Program-made: the position numbers and the translations under genes
Assembly: GCF_001632745.1 (NCBI RefSeq)
Contig: NZ_LQRT01000004.1
Coordinates: 124,001 to 188,000, forward strand
Reading direction: 5' to 3'
Source: Aquimarina aggregata
GTDB taxonomy: Bacteria; Bacteroidota; Bacteroidia; Flavobacteriales; Flavobacteriaceae
DNA: 64,000 nt
Part shown: in pieces, positions 8,689-18,639 of the stretch
How positions within the stretch are numbered: position 1 is the stretch's first letter
How the letters are laid out: every line of letters starts with the position of its first letter
The notes under the pieces: generated by a model
What the model was told of the DNA's origin: nothing
What the model saw: the letters and a program-made list of their open reading frames with translations, nothing else
Database searches by the model: none

Positions 8689-11600
8689 TTATGCTTGTGC
8701 TAATTTTTCTTCTTCTAATCTCTTTAGTGCTTGCTTATATTCTTCTGGGAATATTTTTATGAATTTTGACACTTCTTTTTCCCAATTTTCAAGAATTCGT
8801 TGCGCTAATGGACTTAATGTAGCATTATAATGATTCTCTATTAGTGTTTTTAGCTCTTCAATATCCTGTTGTTCAACAACTGGATCAAGATTTAAGGCTT
8901 CCTTATTGCAATGTGCTTCAAAGGTCTTTTTATCATCGTAGATATATGCTATTCCTCCTGACATACCTGCTCCAAAATTTCTACCAACTTCTCCCAATAT
9001 AACTGCAACTCCACCTGTCATATATTCACAACCATGGTCTCCTATTCCTTCTACAACTGCTTTAGCTCCAGAGTTACGTACACAAAAACGTTCTCCCGCT
9101 TTACCATTAATATATACTTCACCGGCAGTAGCACCATAAAGAGTAACATTACCAGTAATTACATTTTCTTCTGGAATAATAGTAGCTTCTTCCGGAACTT
9201 TAATTATTAATTTTGCTCCAGAAAGTCCTTTTCCTAAGTAATCGTTGGTGTTACCATTTACAACCATAGTTAATCCTTTTGTTGCAAATGCTCCAAAACT
9301 TTGTCCGGCTGCCCCTGTAAAGTTTAATTTCAATGTATTATCTGGTAATCCCTGGGCTCCATATATTTTTGAAATTTCATTACTTAAAATAGCTCCTACT
9401 GCTCTATCGGTATTGCAGATATCGAAATCTATTGTTGTTTTTTCTTTTCTAAACAATGCAGGATGCGCTTGTTCTATAATTTCAAAATCTATTGATTTTC
9501 CAAGTCCATGATCTTGTGTTTCTGTATTATAAATAGCTACACCTTCTGGCGCTTCTACTTGGTGTAAAATAGGCGTAAGATCGATACCTGCAGCTTTATA
9601 ATGTGCAATAGCTTTATTATGATCTAATTTATTTACTTGCCCCACCATCTCATCAACAGTTCTAAATCCTAATTGTGCCATAATCTCACGTAATTCTTGA
9701 GCGACAAAATACATGTAGTTTACCACGTGTTCTGGTTTACCTTTGAATTTCTTACGTAGTTCAGGGTTTTGTGTAGCAATACCTACCGGACATGTATTTA
9801 AATGACATACCCTCATCATTACACAACCTGAAGCCACTAAAGGTGCAGTGGCAAAACCGAATTCTTCTGCTCCTAATAGACAAGCTACAGCAACATCTCT
9901 TCCTGTTTTTAACTGCCCATCACACTCTAACACAATACGACTACGTAGATTATTACCCACCAAAGTTTGTTGTGCTTCTGCAATTCCTAACTCCCATGGC
10001 AGTCCTGCATGTTTTAATGAAGTTAATGGGGATGCTCCTGTACCTCCATCAAAACCAGAAATTAATACCACATCTGCTTTTGCTTTTGCCACACCAGCAG
10101 CAACAGTTCCCACACCCACTTCTGAAACAAGTTTTACATTGATTCTAGCATCTCTGTTAGCAGATTTTAAATCATATATTAATTGTGATAAATCCTCGAT
10201 TGAATAAATATCATGATGTGGCGGTGGCGAAATCAATCCTACATATGGAGTAGAGTTTCTTGTCTTTGCTATTTCTGGGTTTACTTTTGGTCCTGGCAAC
10301 TGCCCCCCTTCTCCAGGTTTAGCCCCTTGTGCCATTTTTATTTGTATTTCGGCAGCACTGGTTAAATAATTTGAAGACACTCCAAATCGTCCCGAAGCAA
10401 CTTGTTTTATTGCGCTATTTTTCCAATCTCCATTTACATCTTTATAAAAACGAAGTGGATTCTCCCCTCCTTCTCCAGAATTACTTTTACCGCCAATACG
10501 ATTCATAGCAACAGCTAGATTTTCATGAGCTTCTTTACTAATGGACCCATAAGACATTGCTCCCGTTTTAAAACGTTTTACAATCTCTGTCCACGGTTCT
10601 ACCTCATCAATTGAAATTGGATCATAGTTAGAAAATTCTAACAATCCACGAATTGTCATTAAACTCTTTGATTGTTCATTAATCAATTCGGCATATTCTT
10701 TATATGTATTAGGGTCATTATCTCGAACTGACTTTTGCAATTTTGCAACTGACAATGGATTAAATTGATGCTTTTCTCCATTACGTCTCCAGCGATACTG
10801 TCCTCCTATTTCTAATTCTAAATCTGCTGCTACTTCTTGCTCTACGTATGCTTTTTTATGACGTTTAGCAATCTCTTTCTCTAATTCATATAATCCAATA
10901 CCTTCAATTCGTGTTGCTGTATTGGGAAAGTATTGATCCACAACTTTGGTATTAATCCCTATACATTCAAAAAGCTGTGAACTTCTATATGAATTTAAGG
11001 TAGAAATCCCAATCTTATTCATCACCTTAAGCACACCTTTACCAACGGCTTTATTATAATTTTTAATAGCTTCGTCGACCGTTATCCCTGTGATATTATT
11101 TTCTTGGATCTCTTCCCCAATAATTTCATTTACCATATAAGGATTTATTGCACTAGCTCCGTATCCAAACAATAAAGCAAAGTGATGAACCTCTCTTGGT
11201 TCTGCAGATTCTATGATAATACTTACTCTAGAACGTTTTCCTAGTTTTTGCAATCCACTGTTTACATATGAACATGCCAATAATGCAGGAATTGGTCCTC
11301 TATGCTTACTTACATTTCTATCAGACAGTATAACTACATTAGTTCCCTTATCGATAGCATCAGACACATTGTGAAGTAAAGTTTCTAATGCATCTTCAAG
11401 ACCATTTAGTCCTCTGTTTACATTATAAAGTATAGGAATAGAACTAACTTTAAATCCTTTATCAGTATATGTCTTTATTTTATCAAGATCTTCCTTAGAG
11501 ATTACAGGATTTTGAATTTTTAATTTATTACAATGTTTTTCATTAATATCAAAAATATTATGATCAGCTCCTAATGTTAAACTTATATCTGTAATTAACT

Positions 11601-13188
11601 CTTCACGAATACCATCTAATGGAGGGTTAGTAACTTGAGCAAATAATTGTTTGAAGTAATTATATATTAATTGAGGACGCTCAGAAAGAACCGCTATAGG
11701 CGTATCAGATCCCATCGATCCTATTGGTTCTTTACCTAATTGTCCCATTGGGGCAATAATTGTATCTATATCTTCTTGCGTGTAACCAAAAACAGCTTTA
11801 CGTTTTGTTACTGTTTCTTCACCTAAAAACAATGGGCAATCGTTATACGGAATATCTTTTAAATGAACTAAATTATTATCTAGCCATTCTCTGTATGGAT
11901 GTTTAGAAGCAATTTTTTCTTTAATTTCTTCATCATTAATAATTCGCCCTTCACTCATATCAACCAAGAACATTTTTCCTGGTTCTAATCTACCATGATA
12001 TTCTATATTACTAGGTTCAAGATCTACAACTCCAGTTTCTGAAGACATGATCACATATCCATTTTTAGTAACACTATATCTAGAAGGTCGTAACCCATTT
12101 CTATCTAGTACGGCTCCTATATAATTTCCATCTGTAAAAGGAATAGAAGCTGGGCCATCCCATGGTTCCATAGCACAAGAGTTGTATTCGTAGAAAGCTT
12201 TTTTTGCTTCAGACATGTCTGGGTTTTTTTCCCAAGCTTCTGGAACCATCATCATCATAACTTCTGGTAGCGATCTTCCTGTCATTAACAACAATTCTAC
12301 GACCATATCCATAGAAGCAGAATCTGACTTACCTTTTAACACTACAGGTAATATGTTTTTAATATCCTCTCCAAACCAATCGCTCTCTAAGAGTTCTTCT
12401 CTGGATCTCATTCTTGTCACGTTACCGCGCAACGTATTGATTTCACCATTATGACACATATATCTAAAAGGTTGTGCTAAATCCCAAGTCGGAAACGTAT
12501 TGGTTGAGAATCGCTGATGCACTAGAGCTAGCCTTGTCACCACCTTTGGATCCATAAGATCGGTATAATATAATTTAATATCCTCTGGCATTAAAAGCCC
12601 TTTAAATATTAAAGTCTTTGTAGACAAACTTGGTAAATAGAAAAATTTACTTTCAGAAAGTTTAGAACCATATATAGTATGTTCTGTAACTTTTCTTGCC
12701 GTGAATAGTTTTAAATTGAAATCAAAATAGCTTTGCTCATCACTTGATTTACCAATAAAAATTTGTTTAATAAATGGTTCTGTCGTTACAGCTATCTCTC
12801 CCAAATGAATATGGTCTACAGGAACATCTCTCCAACCCAATAACTCTAATCCTTGATCGACAATATTTTTTTCAAAAGTATCGATGCAAAATTTTCTTTG
12901 GTTTTCTTTTTTAGGAAGGAATACATTACTTACTGCATACTCTCCTGCCTCAGGCAAATCAAAATCACAGTTTTCTACAAAAAAATCATGAGGAATGTCT
13001 ATTAGGATACCTGCTCCATCTCCTGTCTTACCATCTGCACTTACTGCACCACGATGTTCTAGTTTTTCAAGAATTTCTAATGCTTTGTGTATAATGTCAT
13101 TTGATTTTTTCCCTTCTAAACTACATATAAATCCAGCACCACATGCGTCGTGTTCGAATTCTGGTAGATACATTCCTTGTTTCTTCAT
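8689..13188 (-). CDS. gltB: Glutamate synthase large subunit
   Basis: This 1499-residue subunit has the full GltB architecture. A short propeptide precedes the catalytic cysteine C16 (HDACGAGF) of the class II glutamine amidotransferase domain (about 16-420). A central domain leads into the FMN-binding synthase domain (about 800-1200), recognisable by KSNSGEGGENP and GAKPGEGGQLPG. The 3Fe-4S cluster cysteines lie in CVMMRVCHLNTCPVG. The C-terminal part is the glycine-rich GXGXG beta-helix. Ammonia released from glutamine is channelled to 2-oxoglutarate at the FMN site. The gene heads the operon with gltD and is transcribed away from the PII gene and amt, so the GOGAT and ammonium-uptake genes share one control region. 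Confidence 0.98.
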   Translation of the reverse strand: MKKQGMYLPEFEHDACGAGFICSLEGKKSNDIIHKALEILEKLEHRGAVSADGKTGDGAGILIDIPHDFFVENCDFDLPEAGEYAVSNVFLPKKENQRKFCIDTFEKNIVDQGLELLGWRDVPVDHIHLGEIAVTTEPFIKQIFIGKSSDEQSYFDFNLKLFTARKVTEHTIYGSKLSESKFFYLPSLSTKTLIFKGLLMPEDIKLYYTDLMDPKVVTRLALVHQRFSTNTFPTWDLAQPFRYMCHNGEINTLRGNVTRMRSREELLESDWFGEDIKNILPVVLKGKSDSASMDMVVELLLMTGRSLPEVMMMMVPEAWEKNPDMSEAKKAFYEYNSCAMEPWDGPASIPFTDGNYIGAVLDRNGLRPSRYSVTKNGYVIMSSETGVVDLEPSNIEYHGRLEPGKMFLVDMSEGRIINDEEIKEKIASKHPYREWLDNNLVHLKDIPYNDCPLFLGEETVTKRKAVFGYTQEDIDTIIAPMGQLGKEPIGSMGSDTPIAVLSERPQLIYNYFKQLFAQVTNPPLDGIREELITDISLTLGADHNIFDINEKHCNKLKIQNPVISKEDLDKIKTYTDKGFKVSSIPILYNVNRGLNGLEDALETLLHNVSDAIDKGTNVVILSDRNVSKHRGPIPALLACSYVNSGLQKLGKRSRVSIIIESAEPREVHHFALLFGYGASAINPYMVNEIIGEEIQENNITGITVDEAIKNYNKAVGKGVLKVMNKIGISTLNSYRSSQLFECIGINTKVVDQYFPNTATRIEGIGLYELEKEIAKRHKKAYVEQEVAADLELEIGGQYRWRRNGEKHQFNPLSVAKLQKSVRDNDPNTYKEYAELINEQSKSLMTIRGLLEFSNYDPISIDEVEPWTEIVKRFKTGAMSYGSISKEAHENLAVAMNRIGGKSNSGEGGENPLRFYKDVNGDWKNSAIKQVASGRFGVSSNYLTSAAEIQIKMAQGAKPGEGGQLPGPKVNPEIAKTRNSTPYVGLISPPPHHDIYSIEDLSQLIYDLKSANRDARINVKLVSEVGVGTVAAGVAKAKADVVLISGFDGGTGASPLTSLKHAGLPWELGIAEAQQTLVGNNLRSRIVLECDGQLKTGRDVAVACLLGAEEFGFATAPLVASGCVMMRVCHLNTCPVGIATQNPELRKKFKGKPEHVVNYMYFVAQELREIMAQLGFRTVDEMVGQVNKLDHNKAIAHYKAAGIDLTPILHQVEAPEGVAIYNTETQDHGLGKSIDFEIIEQAHPALFRKEKTTIDFDICNTDRAVGAILSNEISKIYGAQGLPDNTLKLNFTGAAGQSFGAFATKGLTMVVNGNTNDYLGKGLSGAKLIIKVPEEATIIPEENVITGNVTLYGATAGEVYINGKAGERFCVRNSGAKAVVEGIGDHGCEYMTGGVAVILGEVGRNFGAGMSGGIAYIYDDKKTFEAHCNKEALNLDPVVEQQDIEELKTLIENHYNATLSPLAQRILENWEKEVSKFIKIFPEEYKQALKRLEEEKLAQA

Positions 13189-13523
13189 AATATTTTCCGA
13201 TCTAATTGTGAACTATTCTTGAATTTTGATGTTTCAAGAGTTTGAAATTAACAAATCATTAAGGAATGAAAAAGAAAACAGAACCATTCTACTTCACTTT
13301 TTTGAGCTACATAAAAAAAGTGCCACTTATATAAAATAATCACAAAATAATGATCTCTGATTACGAATTTGATAACGCGGTTTTTGTTAAATAACCTCAA
13401 TAAAATTAGGGTTTCACCAAAATTATAGCCTTTTGATAACCAATTACTTCAAATGAAAACGTTTTCGTATTTATCATCTACTAATCAAGTATGAAATCTT
13501 CAATTTTAAATAGAAAAATTACA

Positions 13524-13546
13524 TACCCCCAATTTTTTAGGGGGTA
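13524..13546. promoter_or_regulatory. TACCCCC/GGGGGTA inverted repeat upstream of the PII gene
   Basis: Seven-base arms (13524-13530 and 13540-13546) flank an A/T-rich 9-base centre, inside otherwise almost GC-free DNA. It lies about 45 bp upstream of the likely promoter, a position expected for an activator or repressor site. The regulator is unknown. A transcribed hairpin is less likely, because it lies upstream of the promoter. Confidence 0.45.
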
Positions 13547-13588
13547 AATATTATAAAATGATAAAAATTACGTCTTTACCCTATAAAA

Positions 13589-13621
13589 TTTGGATGTAAA
13601 ATATAATTTCACATATTTTTG
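13589..13621 (+). promoter_or_regulatory. Bacteroidota-type promoter of the PII-amt genes
   Basis: TATTTTTG at 13614-13621 fits the TAnnTTTG -7 element, with TTTG at 13589-13592 at roughly -33 spacing. It predicts a start site about 30 bp before the PII ATG. Confidence 0.5.
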
Positions 13622-13657
13622 ACCTGAATTTAACATTAATTTTAACTTTTATTCTAT

Positions 13658-13996
13658 ATGAAAAAAATAGAAGCAGTCATCAGAAGGTCTAAATATCGAG
13701 TTGTAAAAGAAGCTCTTCACGATAAAGGAATAACATTCTTTTCATATTGGGATGTAACTGGTGTAGGAAACGAACAAAAGGGAAGTGTATACAGAGGAGT
13801 ATCATACAGCACAACAGATATCCAAAGACGATATTTATCTATAGTAGTCAATGATGATTTTGAAGAAGCTGCTATTTCTGCTATTCTAGAAGCAGGAAAG
13901 ACTGGAGAAGTTGGTGATGGAAAAATCTTTGTTTCGGATGTAAATGAAGCTTATAGAATTCGTACTTCAGAAAAAGGTGGAGGCACCTTAAATTAA
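13658..13996 (+). CDS. glnK: PII nitrogen regulatory protein
   Basis: The product is a 112-residue GlnB/GlnK-family trimeric signal protein that reads 2-oxoglutarate and ATP/ADP. The N-terminus (MKKIEAVIRRSKYRVVKEAL), the T-loop ending in YRGVSYS and the B-loop TGEVGDGKIFVSDV are all recognisable. Y50 sits at the place of the tyrosine that is uridylylated in enterobacterial PII, but modification here is not established. The gene directly precedes amt (58 bp). GlnK-AmtB pairs work together, with PII plugging the channel when nitrogen is plentiful. The amt linkage is why glnK is preferred over glnB as a name. Confidence 0.95.
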   Translation: MKKIEAVIRRSKYRVVKEALHDKGITFFSYWDVTGVGNEQKGSVYRGVSYSTTDIQRRYLSIVVNDDFEEAAISAILEAGKTGEVGDGKIFVSDVNEAYRIRTSEKGGGTLN

Positions 13997-14054
13997 GTCT
14001 TTATTATCATTAACCCAACTGAAAACAAAAAATAACTTTAATAGTATTTAAACA

Positions 14055-15311
14055 ATGGAAATGTTAACTATAAACAATGTATGGATGATGGTGTGTACAG
14101 CACTAGTTTTTTTCATGCACTTAGGATTTTCTTTTTTAGAAATAGGATTAACTCGTCAAAAAAACACAATTAATATTTTATTTAAAAATGTCTTTATTAT
14201 CTGCGTAGGTCTTTTACTCTATTGCTTAGTAGGATTTAATTTAATGTACCCAGGTTTTGAAGAAGGTGCTGCTGGATTTTTAGGTTTTGCAGGATTTGGA
14301 TTAGATTCTCCATTAACTGCTGAAGGAGCACTTGACCTTACGTATAACGAAGGGTATACCTATTGGACAGATTTCTTATTTCAAGGAATGTTTGCCGCTA
14401 CAGCAGCAACAATAGTTTCTGGAGCTGTTGCAGAACGTATTAAACTTGGATCATTTATGATATTCACTATCATATATGTAGGTTTAGTATATCCAATTGT
14501 TGGTTCTTGGCAATGGGGAGGTGGATTCTTATCTACATTCAAGATTGGTGAGACTGAAGGTTTTTATGACTTTGCCGGTTCTACGCTAGTACATTCTGTA
14601 GGAGGATGGGCAGCTTTAGTTGCGGTATATTTATTAGGATCGAGAATAGGTAAGTTTAGTTCTGACGGAAAGCCACAAGCTATCCCCGGGCACAACATAC
14701 CTCTAGCAGCAGCAGGTGTGCTTATTCTTTGGTTAGGATGGTTTGGATTTAATGGTGGTTCTGTTCTTTCTGCAGATGCAGCAGGTACTTCTCTTACTTT
14801 AGTTACAACATCTTTAGCAGCAGCAGCAGGAGGTGTAGTTGCATTTCTTGTGTCTACCTTATTATATAAGAACTATGACTTAACTATGTTCTTAAATGGT
14901 ATCCTTGGAGGACTAGTAGGTATAACAGCTGGTGCAGATCAAATGAGTCCAACAGATGCGGTATTAATAGGTGCAATTGCAGGAGCAATTATCGTTTTTG
15001 GTGTTGCCTTAATCGATAAATTAAAATTAGATGATCCTGTTGGAGCTATTGCAGTGCATTTAATATGTGGTATCTGGGGAACTTTAGCTGTAGGTATTTT
15101 TGGAGCTAAAGCAGGTTTCGATCAATTTTTAATACAAGGAGTAGGTGTATTATCGGCTGGAGTATTTTGTGTAGCAACTTCTTTTATCATCATCTTTGCA
15201 CTTAAGAAAACTATCGGCATTAGAGTTTCTGAAAAAGAAGAAATTGATGGTTTAGATGGACATGAGCATGGTATGGATGCTTATCCAGATTTTAGAATTA
15301 ATCAACACTAG
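14055..15311 (+). CDS. amt: Ammonium transporter
   Basis: This 418-residue integral membrane protein of the Amt/MEP/Rh family has about 11 hydrophobic segments and no separate signal peptide. Family signatures include the region around DFAGSTLVHSVGG, with the first pore histidine, and HLICGIWGTLAVGIF, with the second. GWFGFNGGS is also typical of the family. The protein conducts ammonium or ammonia into the cell under low-nitrogen conditions. It lies directly after the PII gene, and a strong bidirectional terminator follows. The C-terminal cytoplasmic tail, rich in His, Asp and Glu (DGLDGHEHGMDAYPDF), is where PII proteins typically contact the channel. Confidence 0.97.
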   Translation: MEMLTINNVWMMVCTALVFFMHLGFSFLEIGLTRQKNTINILFKNVFIICVGLLLYCLVGFNLMYPGFEEGAAGFLGFAGFGLDSPLTAEGALDLTYNEGYTYWTDFLFQGMFAATAATIVSGAVAERIKLGSFMIFTIIYVGLVYPIVGSWQWGGGFLSTFKIGETEGFYDFAGSTLVHSVGGWAALVAVYLLGSRIGKFSSDGKPQAIPGHNIPLAAAGVLILWLGWFGFNGGSVLSADAAGTSLTLVTTSLAAAAGGVVAFLVSTLLYKNYDLTMFLNGILGGLVGITAGADQMSPTDAVLIGAIAGAIIVFGVALIDKLKLDDPVGAIAVHLICGIWGTLAVGIFGAKAGFDQFLIQGVGVLSAGVFCVATSFIIIFALKKTIGIRVSEKEEIDGLDGHEHGMDAYPDFRINQH

Positions 15312-15351
15312 ATTAGATAGAGATTTATTTTTTATCTAGATAGATAGTATA

Positions 15352-15386
15352 AACCCGGGAGATCAATGATCTCCCGGGTTATTTTT
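15352..15386. terminator. Strong bidirectional terminator between amt and the DUF4870 gene
   Basis: A perfect 14-bp stem (15352-15365 with 15367-15380) containing CCCGGG is followed by T-rich DNA on the plus side. It separates two convergent genes. Confidence 0.85.
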
Positions 15387-15723
15387 ATTTGATGATCTGT
15401 ATTGATAAAGGGTATGATGGTGGTTCTCCATTACTGGCTTTAATTGCATTAAGTATTGGAAAAACAAAACATAACAAAGCGATAAGCATCAATCCTAATA
15501 TACCAACGCCAAACAGTAATATTAAAGGCACACATACTATTGCATAAATAAACATACTAATCTGAAAATTCATAATAGATTTACCATGCTCATCCATAGC
15601 TAACACTTTTTCTCTTTGCGTTAGCCACAGTAGTAAAGGAACAATAAATCCTCCAAAGCCTGTTACAATATCTAATAACTGTGATAAATGGGTAATAACC
15701 AATACTGATTTGTCCTGTCTCAT
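15385..15723 (-). CDS. DUF4870-like small membrane protein
   Basis: This 112-residue protein has about three hydrophobic segments: near residues 15-32 (LDIVTGFGGFIVPLLLW), 52-68 and 70-92. The arrangement, with a short amphipathic N-terminus and a loop before the second segment (MDEHGKSIMNFQISMFIY), is that of the DUF4870 (Tic20-like) family, whose function is unknown. Here it is a single gene, convergent with amt across a shared terminator. Nothing links it functionally to nitrogen transport. Confidence 0.7.
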   Translation of the reverse strand: MRQDKSVLVITHLSQLLDIVTGFGGFIVPLLLWLTQREKVLAMDEHGKSIMNFQISMFIYAIVCVPLILLFGVGILGLMLIALLCFVFPILNAIKASNGEPPSYPLSIQIIK

Positions 15724-15812
15724 AATTTCTATACGTTTTTGATTGATTGATGAATTGCTAATATTATTAGCATATATCTATATGACGAAAGAATCTATAT
15801 TTTGTTACAGCA

Positions 15813-15850
15813 TAAAAAAATACATCCTAAAAATTAATTTAGGATGTATA
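15813..15850 (-). terminator. Terminator of the secreted protease gene
   Basis: An 11-bp stem (15821-15831 with 15838-15848) is followed on the minus strand by a run of seven T (plus-strand A-run 15814-15820). Confidence 0.8.
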
Positions 15851-15880
15851 TTTAATAATCTAATGTCTTTTGTTTATTTT

Positions 15881-18334
15881 TTAATTTATTATTAATTTTT
15901 GAGTAGATAATCCATCCTCACTATCTATTCTAATCAAATAAATGCCTTTTCCTAATGATAAACTTTGCGCTGATACTATATTAACACCGGGCTTAAGTTC
16001 TTTTTGCCCCACTTTTCTTCCAAGAACACTATAAAAAGTCGCGTTAATATTACCTTTTACGTAATCATTGATATAAATTGAAAATCTAGATTTTGCAGGG
16101 TTAGGGTGAATTCTTGTATTCAATAAACTATTTTCGCTTTCATCTCCTAATATTGGTGTTACAGACTCTAATGCCGAAATTAAACTTTCAGCTGTAGCCG
16201 ATTGTCCACAAGAACCCTCATAAATTTTCACATTTGAAAATATAGAAGTATTACCAGAACCTGCATCATTATCATTAATAAAAACTAACTGATTCATATT
16301 ACCAGTATAAAAATTACCAACAGGAATTGTATATTTCTTTGTACCACTTGTATAATCATCATAATTTGTTACTCCATAATTCTGAGTACCATGTACTTTG
16401 AAATAACGATTTGCTGTTAATGCATTGTCATCATCAAAACCAACGGCATGAATCTCTCCTTCAGCACTACTACTAAAATCAAATTCAAGTACTGTGTTTG
16501 CTGTCACGTTATAATTAAGTGTTATATATTTCCAAGTGTTATTTGATAATGACAATCCCGAACCACCACTTACAACTGATGAATTATTACCTGAAGAATC
16601 CTGATTAGCATACGCATTAATTTGAAAATCGTTAAAGTTTAACGTTGGACAACTTGGATCTGGATTTCCTGTTCCGTTTTGAATAGCAACGGCATCTATA
16701 GCGATATCACTTTGCCAGCCTTGTCCACCATCACCAGTTACTGCATTAAATCGTAATTGCACGCTTGCTTCACCTGCATAAGAAGAAAGATCTACATCTG
16801 CAGCATTCCAATCTGAACCTTGCGCTCCCGTTCTATTAAATACAGATACCCAATTTCCTGTATTATTCGTTCTTGCTTCTACAGCAAGACTTTCTATTGC
16901 ACTACCAACCATGTGATATTGAAATGTTAATTTTGGTGACGTTAAACTTCCAAAATCTAAACAAGGTGAGTTTAAAATTGCACGCTTATTAGGATAACCT
17001 GTTCCGTTTCCAGAAGCTTCTACATAAAGATAAGTTGAACCATCATTAGCTGCACTTGGACCTGTACCATTAGAAGGTGTTCCCCCAGAGTTTCTTGTCC
17101 AGTTAATATCATCTCCCGAAGTAGCTTGTTTCCATTGACCAAGATTACTTTCAAAACTTTCACTAAAAGGAAAAGAAGAAACATCACCGGTACACTCATC
17201 TGTTGGTGGATTACCTCCTCCATCAAGCCCCATAGCATCCCAAAATGCAGGAATAGTCGCTCTTTCTCCAGAATTAGAACCTCCTGATCCTGTACATCCC
17301 CCATAGGCATGAACTCCAATGGCATTTCCTGTAGCGGTATCAATTATAGGGCTACCAGAGTTTCCTCCTGTTGTATCTGTTCTATATCGCACAAAAGTAT
17401 TTGTAACTGAACTAAGAGGTCCGGTATGGATTTGTTGTGTTTGATTATCAATACCAGTATCTGTACCAAAACCTGTTATTGTGATATTGTTCCCTGGTGC
17501 GCTTTGCACTACATTAAACGATTTACCTTGTGCTTGAATAGGTGTTTGGCCTGTTAAAGAATTTGCACTTGCTGTAAAAACTGCCCAGTCATTTGCTTGA
17601 CTTGGTTGATTTGTATAAGGAGTCACAAAATTTCCTATTGGATATTGATCTTCTGGTCCAGGATGTACGATAGTTCGGTCAGGATTAGATTTAGGCACAT
17701 TAAACTCTATAATCTCTGCTCTACTACTTACGCAATGTCCTGCAGTTACTAATTTACCATTGGTGATAATCCACCCAGTACACCCAATTGGAACTATTCT
17801 TCCAATTGCTGCATCGTTTGAATCTACTCTATCATCTACTGATCCACATTGAGATTTAATCTGAAGAGAAGGATCTCCAACTGCTAGTTCCATAACATCT
17901 AACCCAATAGCGGTTTCACCTGGAGCAATTGACAATTCTAAAATAACACTATCCCCGTTAAAGTAGGCACTAGAGTTTTTCCAATCTTTAATATTAGAGG
18001 TAGTTAGTATCTGTTTTGCACCATCAAGTTTGGAAGTAATAGTCAAGGTACTATTTACACCTAAATTAACATCTTTAAAGAATAAACGTAGCCAAATTGC
18101 ATCTTTCTCTGAAATGGTTTTGGTTATAACCTGAGCACTACTTTTTCCAATGTTATCTCCTGCTCTCAATGTTAAGCTTGAAGCTTTAATATGCTGAGGC
18201 AAGCCTCCTGTTTGCCCCCAATTAAGTAATGGCAAACACATGAAAGCCATGAGCATAAGTACTCCAAATCTTCGAAAGGAATAACGGCCCTTAAATTTTG
18301 TTAAGTTTTTTGAGTTTGTGTTGTAAAAATTCAT
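15881..18334 (-). CDS. Secreted trypsin-like serine endopeptidase with MAM-like domain and T9SS type A signal
   Basis: The product has 817 residues. An N-terminal signal segment (about 22-40) is followed by a propeptide-like region. The chymotrypsin-fold protease domain (about 165-375) has its triad visible as H200 in VTAGHC, D249 in ANDWAVF and S326 in GGNSGSPI. The domain resembles V8/glutamyl-endopeptidase-like bacterial proteases. A MAM-like domain follows (about 385-555, starting FPFSESFES), then a beta-sandwich segment (about 560-710) and a T9SS type A sorting domain in the last 75 residues (RIHPNPAKSRFSIYIN onward). It is predicted to be exported through the outer membrane by T9SS and released or anchored at the surface as a digestive protease. 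It has its own terminator and no operon partner. Confidence 0.88.
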   Translation of the reverse strand: MNFYNTNSKNLTKFKGRYSFRRFGVLMLMAFMCLPLLNWGQTGGLPQHIKASSLTLRAGDNIGKSSAQVITKTISEKDAIWLRLFFKDVNLGVNSTLTITSKLDGAKQILTTSNIKDWKNSSAYFNGDSVILELSIAPGETAIGLDVMELAVGDPSLQIKSQCGSVDDRVDSNDAAIGRIVPIGCTGWIITNGKLVTAGHCVSSRAEIIEFNVPKSNPDRTIVHPGPEDQYPIGNFVTPYTNQPSQANDWAVFTASANSLTGQTPIQAQGKSFNVVQSAPGNNITITGFGTDTGIDNQTQQIHTGPLSSVTNTFVRYRTDTTGGNSGSPIIDTATGNAIGVHAYGGCTGSGGSNSGERATIPAFWDAMGLDGGGNPPTDECTGDVSSFPFSESFESNLGQWKQATSGDDINWTRNSGGTPSNGTGPSAANDGSTYLYVEASGNGTGYPNKRAILNSPCLDFGSLTSPKLTFQYHMVGSAIESLAVEARTNNTGNWVSVFNRTGAQGSDWNAADVDLSSYAGEASVQLRFNAVTGDGGQGWQSDIAIDAVAIQNGTGNPDPSCPTLNFNDFQINAYANQDSSGNNSSVVSGGSGLSLSNNTWKYITLNYNVTANTVLEFDFSSSAEGEIHAVGFDDDNALTANRYFKVHGTQNYGVTNYDDYTSGTKKYTIPVGNFYTGNMNQLVFINDNDAGSGNTSIFSNVKIYEGSCGQSATAESLISALESVTPILGDESENSLLNTRIHPNPAKSRFSIYINDYVKGNINATFYSVLGRKVGQKELKPGVNIVSAQSLSLGKGIYLIRIDSEDGLSTQKLIIN

Positions 18335-18639
18335 ACGAATAAGATTAAAATTTATTGGTTAAGACATTAAATTCGTTAGTTAATTGAATGGTCATAACTT
18401 TTGTTACAACTATCTTGTATTCCATATTACGAACTAATTATCCAATATTTTAATCAGATAGAAAGGAAAATTTTTCTCTTATTTTTTTTCTTCCAGATGA
18501 TATGGAAGATAGTAATGCAGTGCACACTATTGGAATTGAGTTACAATATAAGAAAGAAAAACAACTCTTCAAAAAAGATATCTTCCAAAATTTATAGTAA
18601 TTATATTAATGTCTATTTTTGCACTTCATTGCATAAAAA
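18335..18639. other. Intergenic region upstream of mnmE
   Basis: This 305-bp AT-rich region separates the divergent protease gene and mnmE. A TAnnTTTG match (TATTTTTG, 18614-18621) lies 18 bp before the mnmE ATG and is the probable mnmE promoter element. An 80-codon open frame here has no family resemblance and was not called. Confidence 0.5.

Larger units (their letters stand above)
13189..13657. other. Divergent control region between gltB and the PII gene
   Basis: This 469-bp AT-rich region has no credible gene. It holds a perfect 12-bp palindrome GAAAACGTTTTC (13455-13466), a 7-bp G/C inverted repeat (13524-13546) and a Bacteroidota-type promoter directed at the PII gene (13589-13621). 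No obvious promoter for gltB was identified. Confidence 0.6.
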
